NCBI GenBank assembly: GCA_036172665.1
Contig: CM069872.1
Coordinates: forward strand, 53,678,101 to 53,742,100
Length of the DNA stretch: 64,000 nt
Direction: 5' to 3'
Origin: Prosopocoilus inquinatus
Lineage: Eukaryota > Arthropoda > Insecta > Coleoptera > Lucanidae
The notes under the pieces are model-generated. The model worked only from the letters and a program-made list of their open reading frames with translations, searched no databases and was not told the origin of the DNA. Made by a program: the position numbers and the translations under genes. Position 1 is the first letter of the stretch; each line of letters begins with the position of its first letter. This document shows positions 45,501 through 55,121 of the stretch, piece by piece.

Positions 45501-48500
45501 CTCCCTTATGGAATTCCCTTACGTTTCTCAACCTAGGCCATTAGATTTGAAACATAAGCAGGCGACGCGTCGGTCAATCCATGTTTGCCAAACCCGTGTC
45601 AATAACCGCACCTGCGAACTGCAACTAAACAATAAAACACGCGCCTTGAATTTTGTGTGAAAACCAAAAGTCAAACTATATTGGAAAATGGTTTTTCAGA
45701 CGTGACAACACCACGTGATACAAAAATGAAATCTGGATAGGTACGGCGATATGACACTTACGCTTTTGTTTTAAAACAAAAGACCAAGTTACCAAAAACC
45801 AGCTTCAGAAAATAACATTTTCTTTCGTAAATACGTAATATAATTTCATAAGATTTGTTAATTTAATTAATAATGATTTTATTTCTCTTATGCCCGTTTG
45901 CACCACTTTCACTTAAAACTTTAAGTCCCACTTAAATGGTTAAGTGACACTTTTTCCATAATAGAAAGTGTCACTTAACCACTTAAGTAGGACTTAAAAT
46001 TTGAAGTGAAAGTGGTGCAAACGGGCATTAATGTTTGTAAGCATCCGACTACTAGATTAATGGCCAGTTACACCGAACACTTAAGCCTAGCTTAACTTTA
46101 AGCACCGCTTAGATTGTCATTTACTAATGCCCGGTTGCACCAATATTTTAAGTAAAACTTAAGCGTAAGTCATGTTTAGAACATGACATTTATGCATGGC
46201 GAGTATAATGTCAATCACATTCTGACTGACACTTAAACTTCATTTAAGCATCATATTAGAATGTGTCTGATATTTTGTTGAACTTACATAAAATGTCATG
46301 TTCTAAAGACGACTTAAATTTAAGCTCTGCTTAAAACATTGGTGCAACCGGCCATAAATGTTGTATAACCTCAAATGTCACATTATAAGCAGTACTTAAA
46401 ATTAAGCTCGACTTAAGTGTTCGGTGCAACTGGCCATAAACATTTTTCCGACTACTAGATTAAATATTAAATATTTTTTTAGTAGCTTAATGTTTTGTTT
46501 TAAAACAAAAGCATAAGGGTACCATACGGTCGTACTCAGATTTTATTTTTATATGACATACACGGTATGAATATCTAAGATAGCGTTAAAAAGAAAAAAA
46601 AAAAACAGTTGACAATCGTATTTGCACTCTTAACCTATTTTTTCCACCGACGGTGTTGGGTTTCCCATCGAATTTAATAATAAATTAATAAACAAATAAA
46701 TAAATAAACAAGACGTTCAAGCTTTTCTAATTTGACAAGTTTCAGTCTTTTGCAGATCCTCCAGAAATGAATGGAGACGGAAACGATTTTCTTTTTGCAC
46801 TTTCTTATAGGCCCCAAAATAGCACAACTTTTTTTTTTCTTGTAATTTAACCGTTTTTGTATCTCTTATAGGTTGCGAGACGCCTTTAATTAGTTGTAAT
46901 CCTGCATAAGCTAAAGACTTTGTGACCTTGAACCGAATTAAAAATTAAAAAACACCTCGACTGTCGCATCCTTAAATCTCCTGTGTGTAAAATTATGAAT
47001 AAAATAAATTAATTAGATGAAAATAATTATGTACTAAAATCAGTCTCGGCGACGCTGAGCGTGTTTTCAATAATTAAAGGCTGCATACTTGAAAACTCAC
47101 GAACTCAACGAACAAAAGAGCACAAAAGTACTTGGTTTTGTTTTCCCAGTTTAGGCATTTTTTTTTTTTTAATAACGAATAAAATCGAAAGAATCAGAGG
47201 AAAATATCGATCGTTTAAACAGCTATTACATAATCGCTTTATGTAAACTTATACAGTTCTAGGTACGTAATTACCATAAAATCTCAAATCTTAGTACAAT
47301 ACATCTGTGTTGACGTAAACAATTCACTATGTACACTTTCGAATTAATCACTTTTGCCCCAGACAGGCGAGTCCCTATAGCTCGCGCATCGCACTGTTTA
47401 TATTATTTCTCTTCCAATTTTTTTTTTTTTTTTCGTTTTCTCATTTCCACGTCTCTTTACAAGCGCGACGACAACATTCAAGAAGTAGTTCTCAACAGAC
47501 AAAATTCGAGTTACACCTACAAGCTAAGATGGTTTTGTTTCTCCTCCACTCACGAAATGCGGAGGCTCGAAAGAATTGTATTTTTTTCTTTTCTTTTTCT
47601 TTTTCTAGAAATAACTAATACGCGATGCAATGTGTAGAATAAATAAAATAGTATAAAGTACAAGTAACGCAGTGATACTGAAAAAAAGAACGAACGAGAG
47701 AACGGTTGGTTGTGTTTGAACGTTTCGACGGGAATGGGGAATGGCACTTCTTGCTTGCTCTTAAAACGTGTTATTTTTAACACACCACAACCTCGTCGTC
47801 TCAATATTTCATTAAAAAAAAAAAAAAAAAAGGAAAACTTAACACGACAGCAAATAAACTAAAGTAACATCAACGCGTACATGATCAGAATGTCATCTGT
47901 TAACGCTATCACTGTAGATGAGTGATGAGAGTGAGAGCTAACCTGCTTCGCTGTCACTGGAATCACTCGAACTGCTCGATAAACTAGAACTGCTGCTGTC
48001 CGAATCCGAGCTACTCGAACTCGACGAGAGATGACCACCGGATGGACCCCCAGCTCCCGTCTGATCCACTTTGTTCGCTTCATCTGCAACAAAAACCAGC
48101 CATAAAGTTTACACGCAAACAAAAACGAACACTCTCTCTTTCCCTTACCTTTTTTAGTGACTTTCGGCTTTGCGGCCGTTCCGATTTTATCATTGACGTC
48201 CAGCAGTCGCTTTTCCAGCTCCTGCTTCTTCTCCTGCATCTGCTCATCTTTCGACTTTCCCGGCAACTTTTTATCTAGAAAGGGAAACCAAGCGATGCGC
48301 TTAGGAAAAAAAACAAAAACACAAACGAAATACTTGCGTACGGAATTTTCCTGCGAGTATTTCGCCTTTTTTTGGACGATTTAACATTAAGAAAGGTAAT
48401 TAACTGCCACCATAACGAATATTATTACTAAAAAAAAAAAGGAAAGAAAAATAACCGCCGAAATTAGTAGCAGATATTGTTGGCTAGAGTACCTGTCACC

Positions 48501-51500
48501 AGATGACCGGAAAATTAGAAATACACCCATTGAAATGGTAGAGCATGCTTCCTTCCATTGATTTACGTTCATTTCTGGTGCAATGTTTCAGAAATTTCTT
48601 TAATTACAATCAAATAATTAAATAATACGTGAATACATCGGTAAATTCGCAATCTTCGGTCGACTTACCGACGATTTCATCGACGGATTCTTCGCTGAGA
48701 AACGAAACTGTCAAAAATTATTTAATCGATGAATTTGACATGAGTGATGAGTTAATAATTATTTATAATCGGAATAAAACAAAAAATTTGGACTTTCTAA
48801 ACAAAGAACTCAAGGCGTTCATGTATTCTTTCGTGAATTTCTGTAATACTTGACGGTCTTTAACAATCTAAAACACGAATTAAAAAAAGTGAATGTAGGC
48901 AACCCAATGTACATCTCTGTATACACGTTGCACACCCCAATGGAAATACCAAGCAAATTTTCACAGTAATGTCAGCGTTTTTTAAACGTTTTACGAATTA
49001 TTAATCACTTCCAATGTTTTTATATTTTAAGAAAATATTCTTAACCTGACAATAAAATATATTATTCGTCAGCAAAAGGTACGGCACACCAACCAAGGCT
49101 CTACAGAGCACCTTTGAAGAAATTTAGCAATTCGTCGACACGTTTAACCGATTTTCTAGATTATTTTTGACACTTGAAAAAAAAGCAAACTAATATTCTG
49201 TAATCCTTATCGTCACTGTACCCAAAACTAAACTCCACCTTCACCAATTTTTTCTTGATATAGTTCACAATGCAAATGAAAACATTGCACCATACAGCAA
49301 CAAATGTATTTTATAAAGTAACCAATAGCTTATCATCTTAGGCCCCCCATCTACGTTAAGCGATCAAACAAACTTTTGTGTGAGTGCTGCGAACAGTAAG
49401 CGATTGGTCACTTGAAGAAACGTTTCCAAAAAAAAAAAGTAAATTAAAAGGAAAAACTATCGATAAATTAACCAAAACCCATGAGACACCAGCAACGTCT
49501 ACCATGCTTAGAAATGTGTATAGTTCCAATTACATACGCCACATAGCACACCCTAGGATGTATTTATTTATTTTTTTTTGTTTGTTTTTGTTTTGGTAGG
49601 GCATGCTACCTCGGTGGTCTGGTGCTATTGCCGCCGTAGACGTTAAGTAACGGAACTTACAGTAAGGCTTACGTGGCTTTTTACGAAGACACGACGCGAC
49701 GTAGCTCTCCAGCTCTCGGAGCGTGGAAGGTTTCAGGGTCTCGAAGTCTATCTCGATCTCATCCGGATTGGAATCACGCAGTGACGGCTCCCTCGATTGA
49801 ATTATATGTACAACTCTGCCTAGCTTATCCCCTGAAACCGAGAACCTTCCGTGCTTTTGCTTGGCCGAAGCGATTTGAGTGACCTTACCCGGTAATTTAT
49901 TAATATCTAGTGACAGTTGCCGTTTCTCATCGTAAGACATTGGTCTGGCGTTGTCCTCATCTTCCGAATCGAAGGCCATAGCAGGAGGTTGCTGAGCTGA
50001 CTTCTTTGTTCTAACTCCAGTCTTATTGTTTGCCTTCTGCCTTTTCGGAGCAGCATTCGGACCTGCTGCCGGTTTAGGTCCACGCATACCTGAAACAATT
50101 TATTATTCGTTTGAATAATTCAGAGTAATAAGCGTAATTAATAAAACCTTTAGATTTAGGAGGTTTTGCCGGAGTGGCGTTGGTAGTCGACGCTGGTGGA
50201 TGGTGCAATACAAAAGATCTACTAGGTGTTGGATGTTGCACTTCCCCCGGTATTTTGAGATCGGCACCAGATACAACACTGGCTATGCTGTCTTCGACAG
50301 TGTCCGTGTTTATCGAATTGGATTTAGTAAGAGCCCCATGTGCAGCCGGTTTGCCCATATTGCTACTGTTAGGCACAAGCTTTTTACTAGTCTTCTCCTT
50401 GTCCTTCTGTTTTTTCTTTTCCTTTTTCCTTTTTGTACTTTCCTCAACGAGCTTGCGCATTTTTTCTTGCATGGCTATCAACTGAAAAAAAAAAAAAAAC
50501 AAAACTCAATTTTCCTGCGAATAAAAGCGGCAAGTGCGCAGGACTCACTTCCTTCTCCAACATTTTCAACTGCTTATTTCTCCTTTCCTCCTCGGAGTCT
50601 TCTGTATCACTGGAAGACTCTGAACTCGAGCCTGAACTACTCGAATCCGACTTCGCACTCCCCACCGCTACTCTATTTACAGGTTCATCTGGAATTTTTG
50701 CGTACCTAAAACCGGAAAGCGGTTGGTTTTGTAAAGGAGCAAGATTCTTTTGGGCGGACCTCATTTCGAAAACGTCCTGTAACTTCCTGGCCATAAGCAC
50801 TACGTCATGATCTGAGGGATTGTACTTGTAACAGTTGGTAAATATCAGTCTAACGTCCGCAGCGAACTCCTGAGCCGTTCGGTACTCTCTGTTATCCATT
50901 TTTTGCTTGACGGTCCCTAAATCCATCGGTTTCTTGATAATATCATGATAATCATGCAGGCACAAATGTTCTGCGTCCACAGGTTTGTAAAATGGCCATG
51001 CATAATTCTAAAAGAAAAGAAAAAAAAATGGTTTGTTCCTTGATTGTCTTGTCTAATGCTTCATTCTATTACTGTTTCGTTTTTTTTTAGTTCTTTACTA
51101 TTATTTTTAGGAAAGAATAAATGGATACTAACCGAATGTTTCCTAGAAAATAACTCCTTAAGAATTTCATTACATGATTTGAGTGCCTCGGATAGTTTCT
51201 CTTTAGGTTTATGCGAAGCATGCTGGGGCATCGAAGTTGCATTGGGAATCATGGGTGATACCATATTGGATTGATGGAAAGGTACCAAGCCGTCCAATTC
51301 GGGCCTGATGGGTTTCTTGATCTGCCTGCCCGATTCTCGCCTGGTGGATATCTTGGCCGTTTTGGAATCGAGAGGGGCGTTGTAGTCGAACGCAGTCGCC
51401 CCCGGTGTCGTTGTATCGGCCTTTCTTTTAACGCCTTTTTTAACCTTGGCGGGCTGCGATGGGGGCATGACCGTACTACTGGGCAGCACGTTGGGTGTAA

Positions 51501-52958
51501 GGTTAGCGGGCTCCATAGGGTTCGCCAGAGGTTGAGCCACGTTATACGTGCTGGGTTGAGCCAATTGCTGAGGAAGAGAGCTGTGAGTAGCAGCCGGTGG
51601 AGTAATGGTGGTCGTGGTGGCCGTGCTTCCAGGGACGATCGCAGGAGGTTGAGTGCCCAACGGTAAACCTAAACACGCATATGTTGGAAGCGAAGCGAAA
51701 AACATGAGGCGGAAAATAGTGAACCTGAATTGCTGACCGGAGTAGGAACTGTAGAAGAGACAGAGGCCGCAGGGGGTCTCCCTCTAGCCGACCCGGCAGC
51801 AGAAGACGTGGCACTCGCCCTTTTCTTTCCTTTCGCTCCCTTGACCGGGACTTCCACGGGGTACTCCTCCTTGGGCATGTCGGCCACTTTCGTTAGGAAC
51901 ACCTTCTCCAACGTCTGAGCCATGACGACCACGTCTTCACCAGGTTTATTGTACACGTAACAGTTCGTGAACATCGTATTAAAGTCCTGAATACACTCTT
52001 TGCCTGACCAATAATAGTTGTTGTCCAAACGTTTTTTTATTGTTCCCAGATCCATCGGACTTTTTATTATTCTATGGTAATCCTAGAGTCAAAATATACA
52101 ATGCCTTAACAGGAAAATCAATTTTAAAACACCAAAGACGTCAAGAGTAATCAGGAGAGTTCCCCCAATCATTAAGCAAGATCAGCAAGAATGTGTGCAA
52201 AAAGTAAAACATTAAAAAAATTACTAATTCTTTGGTTATAGCTATTAAGATGCCAACTGAAAAGTATGGGCTTTATTTAATCGCATTTTCTGTGTAAATT
52301 AAGGCACTTTTATATAACGATATAAATTTATAAGATTTTTAACATAATCATGAACTGTGCTGTCTATCATTCATCAATTCTTTCTTCAAATTTTAGCTAC
52401 AACAGATTGAAGCATTTCTTCTGTAATCAATTAAGCATATGAATCATTTAATTTGAGGAATTAATTGATCAATGCTTTTGCATGAAAATACCTAAAACAC
52501 AACTCAAACACAATGATTTTCTTTTTCCTTTAATTCATGTAAGGAATTCAAAGTTGTTTGTTGAAAGTACAGGTTATGTCTACCCTAAACACAACAAATT
52601 TAATCTGAATTTAAAAAAATATGCATAAAACTCACAGGTAAGTTAAGCTTCTTAGCGTCGACAGGTTGATAAAACGGCCAAGCAAATTGGTGCTTCCAGA
52701 GAGCTTTATACACGGTCTTTTGCAGAAACTGCAGCTGATTTGTAACACGTCCGGGCCTGTCAGGTGGCGGATGGACGACGGGCTGGACGACACCATTTAC
52801 AGGTTCCACGGGGATCTCGATGCGAGGTGGCGGCTCCTTATCCTTGTTGCCGTCTGCCACTTTAGCCGCCTAAAAATCACGCAGGGTTAAAACACGAGGG
52901 GGACTATGCCAATGCCGCTTACAGAATTGTTCTGCGTCGGTGTGTCCACTTGCTGCAT
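39564..52958 (-). CDS. fs(1)h: BET bromodomain protein, long isoform
   Basis: Exons: 52958-52923, 52869-52636, 52082-51725, 51668-51133, 51007-50549, 50481-50148, 50089-49889, 49831-49661, 48274-48149, 48083-47943, 41247-41177, 41060-39910, 39852-39684, 39629-39564; all phases agree (1350 aa). The product is a nuclear reader of acetylated histones. Bromodomain 1 about 58-165 has the WPF shelf at 76-78 and the acetyl-lysine Asn at 135 (CYVYNKPG). Bromodomain 2 about 365-475 has WPF at 392-394 and Asn 451 ([10 protein letters not shown]). A basic KKQKDKEK stretch and an acidic-Ser block follow. The ET domain about 704-775 has [17 protein letters not shown] and [18 protein letters not shown]. 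Next are the Ser-rich SEED region, a Pro/Asn-rich linker, a Glu/Arg coiled coil, and the C-terminal motif ([21 protein letters not shown]), which in BRD4 binds P-TEFb. ATG 52958 is the first in its frame after the acceptor. The donor after exon 6 (GTTTTA) is weak but required by phase. Confidence 0.95.
42452..42462 (+). promoter_or_regulatory. GACGCCATCTA motif in the fs(1)h intron
   Basis: One mismatch from the recurrent GCGCCATCTA motif and in the same orientation as the others. Confidence 0.25.
45064..45761. mobile_element. ~700-bp hairpin, two ~326-bp arms
   Basis: Arms 45064-45390 and 45437-45761 are complementary over nearly their whole length with few mismatches, leaving a 46-nt loop. 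Landmarks: CACGTGGTGTTGTCACG, CGCGTGTTTTATTGTTTAGT, AACCTAGGCCATTAGATTTG and AGCGTTTTCCGCTGGCT. Transcribed as part of the fs(1)h pre-mRNA it would form a long dsRNA hairpin. Confidence 0.85.
45891..46027. mobile_element. 137-bp MITE with TTA target duplication (Harbinger-like)
   Basis: Ends TGCCCGTTTGCACCACTTTC and its exact mirror, flanked by TTA at 45888-45890 and 46028-46030. A 3-bp TWA duplication is the PIF/Harbinger hallmark; the assignment is otherwise inference. Confidence 0.7.
46061..46436. mobile_element. Outer MITE, TAA target duplication
   Basis: Ends TGGCCAGTTACACCGAACAC and CGGTGCAACTGGCCA, flanked by TAA at 46058-46060 and 46437-46439. It is split by another element at 46128-46354. 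The 16-mer CCGACTACTAGATTAA occurs on both sides (46045 and 46455). Confidence 0.7.
46128..46354. mobile_element. Inner MITE nested in 46061-46436, TAA duplication
   Basis: Ends TGCCCGGTTGCACCAAT and ATTGGTGCAACCGGCCA, flanked by TAA at 46125-46127 and 46355-46357. The ends are related to the two neighbouring MITEs (TGSCCRGTTGCACC), so all three belong to one group, and this one is younger than its host element. Confidence 0.72.
47938..52958 (-). CDS. fs(1)h: BET bromodomain protein, short isoform (intron read-through)
   Basis: If the donor at 47942 (GTTAGC) is not used, the frame reads GCA-GGT-TAG and stops at 47938, directly after the Ser-rich SEED region (SDSSDSEAG). The result is about 866 aa with both bromodomains and ET but no linker, coiled coil or P-TEFb-binding tail. 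This matches the known long/short isoform pairs of Drosophila fs(1)h and vertebrate BRD4. The short form needs a poly(A) site inside the 6.7-kb intron downstream; several AATAAA words exist there. Isoform use is inference from structure. Confidence 0.7.
49832..49888 (-). other. fs(1)h: 57-nt in-frame optional intron (exitron-like) in the ET domain
   Basis: Donor GTAAGG (49888) and acceptor TTTCAG (49832) bound 57 nt, a multiple of three with no stop codon. Removal gives [15 protein letters not shown], which matches the conserved BET ET domain. Retention inserts 19 residues ([10 protein letters not shown] to FSVSG) at that point. Removal is the expected main form. Confidence 0.8.
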
Positions 52959-52978
52959 TTTCACACTTGGTTTTGCCT

Positions 52979-53950
52979 CTGCAAACAAGAAGCGAGAATG
53001 AGGAGGAGGGGGGCAAAGCAAGCAAGAAAAAAAAAAGTACGTACCACGCCGCTACAAACACGTTGTAATCGTAGTAGACAGGGGCCCTTCTGTACACTGG
53101 CTCGAACGCGATGTAAATGTGTACATCCCTCAGCTGGAGATGTAACGTTAGCAATTGAAGAATATTATGTGCATCTGTAAATTAAACGTGTTTGTTTACG
53201 GAGAACAACCACACCCCCTTTCGATCTTAATTAAATAATTTCTGAAGTGGTACAGTTAATAAAACCAAAGGGAATCGTGTACGTACAGGTTTTTATTTAT
53301 TTTATAAACTGAGGTGCAAGGCGGTTTGTTGTTTTTAATTATAATACAGTTTTGAGGGGGGTTTTGTGATATAATTTGGTTTGTGATTGGGGGCGACTAA
53401 ATCGTAATTTTAATAATAATAATAACAATAACATTATAGTGCGGCGGAGACCTTGGATGGCCCGCGCTATAGCCGACTGTCTGATGGGTAAAGTAGTTAA
53501 GACAACAGACGCTAAACATGATCGCTGGAAATGATTCCGACGGTCGAACGCGGGAAAACTATCGAATAACCTAAATCAGAGAGAAAATGCGACGTCAATA
53601 CACCAGAGAAATCGTACTTTTTGGCGCGGATATTTTTAGTCCTGAGAAAAGATTTTCTCCCGCAATATAACAACATGGCGGGCCAACACACTCAGCTTTG
53701 GGGCAAAGCCGAGCTACAATTTCAGATATACGCACGTCCGCGACGTTTCTTGGACGCAAATTCGCGCTCAGCGTGCTAGCCAAAGTTCGTAGGTGACGTG
53801 CGAGAGTTTACCTGCATATTTGGGCGAATTATCCACAAGAAAATCACGAAAAATACGGAGCAACACAACACACACAGCACTTACCACAAACCCGCTTGCC
53901 AAGCTTGGCGCAGACTGTCGTGATGGCCGACCTGTGAGCGACCTGCCAGC
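52979..53950 (-). promoter_or_regulatory. fs(1)h 5' UTR exon, first intron and promoter region
   Basis: On the - strand GGTTTGTG followed by GTAAGTGC gives a good 5' UTR donor after 53885, and the acceptor TTTGCAG at 52979 leads to the start codon 20 nt later. Transcription start is probably a little above 53.9 kb. Nothing else is recognised between 53950 and 54847. Confidence 0.45.
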
Positions 53951-54847
53951 CGCTCTATATTACAAACGCGAATGCATCGCGGTAAATCCGTTGTAAATAC
54001 GTGAAATAATACTGAAATTATTAGTTTCGACCGGGGTTTTAATTTCCAGCGTCCTTTTTTACGCTAGATCCGCGCAAGTAAACACGATAACAAAGGATAT
54101 CGCGTCCATTATGGATTTTTGCAAGGCTACAAATGGCGCTGTGCAATCCTGCCGTTTTCATCATCAAGCTACTCATTCGCCCACAAGTATACTCAAGTAA
54201 ACCCCGCCGTTTTTTTCCCTAATAATCAATCGAAACGGAAATAAATGTGGTACTTTACCGTCTGCGTTCAATTACTCGGCATGAATTTCCGTGGGTATTT
54301 TGCGGGCGTCGCGGTGTAAACAGGAGGAGGGAAATGGTTGACATAAGTGCTACTACTCGTTCGTTGTTTTGTTTCTGCATTTTTTTGTGTGGAAATAAAT
54401 AAATCGTCTCAGGTGTGGTGTCACTTTTATTCAAATTCTCGTGCGTTTATCGCCGGCTCTCATCGTCAACGCAATTATCACAACATATGACGAAATCTCG
54501 AGAAATCGAAGTTTCTAACTGGAAGGGATAACCGTTTTAACGCCGATCGCTGACGCCTACGCAAACACTACTACCGAAACGCCTCTGCCGGAGGAACGCC
54601 GATTCATTCGTCGGTCAATGTTAACGCGCGAAAATTCAAACTTAAACACGAAAATAAAATTAGTTATTTTCGAAGTGTTACAAAAAAAGGAAAATTGTAT
54701 AAACAATCAACCGGAGACTTATAACAATGTTGATATCCCTAGAGCGAATTAATGCCGCATTAATTTCTTTTTAATTTGCCAAGACATTCTTAACTTTATC
54801 GTTTATTTATCGATAGTACCTATTTGAAGGGAGCATTAATTAAATCA

Positions 54848-54852
54848 CATTT
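54848..54852. other. 5-bp target duplication of the BEL/Pao element (left)
   Basis: CATTT directly before the left LTR; repeated as CATTT at 60778-60782 directly after the right LTR. Confidence 0.9.
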
Positions 54853-55020
54853 TGTTGATTCGATATAGTGGACTGTATTTCTTTGTGTTTGTTTGCAGAA
54901 AAATTTCGCTGGTACAATTACCTTTTTTTATATGAAAGTTTTTTATTTATATTGCAATTGTTTTTTTTTTTTTACAAGTGTATGTGATTCATTAAAATGA
55001 ACGTAAAAATCGTGTTAACA
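54853..55020 (-). repeat. 3' LTR of the BEL/Pao element
   Basis: Begins TGTTAACACG and ends GAATCAACA when read on the - strand (TG..CA). Contains a poly(A) run (T13 on +). Confidence 0.93.
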
Positions 55021-55121
55021 TAGCTCCCCGCCTTGAACATTTTTTTTTTTTAAGAAAGTGTTCAAATATTCATAAATTGCAGGTAAGTATGAACTGATTG
55101 TAATAATGAAAATGAATTATT

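Larger units (their letters stand above)
44995..46645. mobile_element. Composite foldback cluster in the fs(1)h intron
   Basis: Outermost inverted ends: TGCAGATACGACTGTCAACTG (45016) against CAGTTGACAATCGTATTTGCA (46606). Inside lie a ~700-bp hairpin (45064-45761), a third partial copy of its terminus at 46489-46550, and three smaller foldbacks, one within another. No coding frame survives. I infer serial insertion of elements into each other. Confidence 0.65.
41248..47942 (-). other. 6.7-kb isoform-separating intron of fs(1)h
   Basis: Very AT-rich with many A/T homopolymers, AAT and ATC microsatellites (43000-43018), a G-run (about 42576-42588) and foldback elements at 44995-46645. I see no exon or nested gene. 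Its 5' part (47937 downward) should be the 3' UTR of the short isoform. Confidence 0.6.

Noticed and set aside
45762..45785. 20-bp perfect palindrome CTTTTGTTTTAAAACAAAAG as a protein operator
   Set aside because: It is the terminus of the foldback element and recurs with it at 46490.
50174..51666. Frames of 103-169 codons on the + strand
   Set aside because: Antisense shadows of fs(1)h exons.
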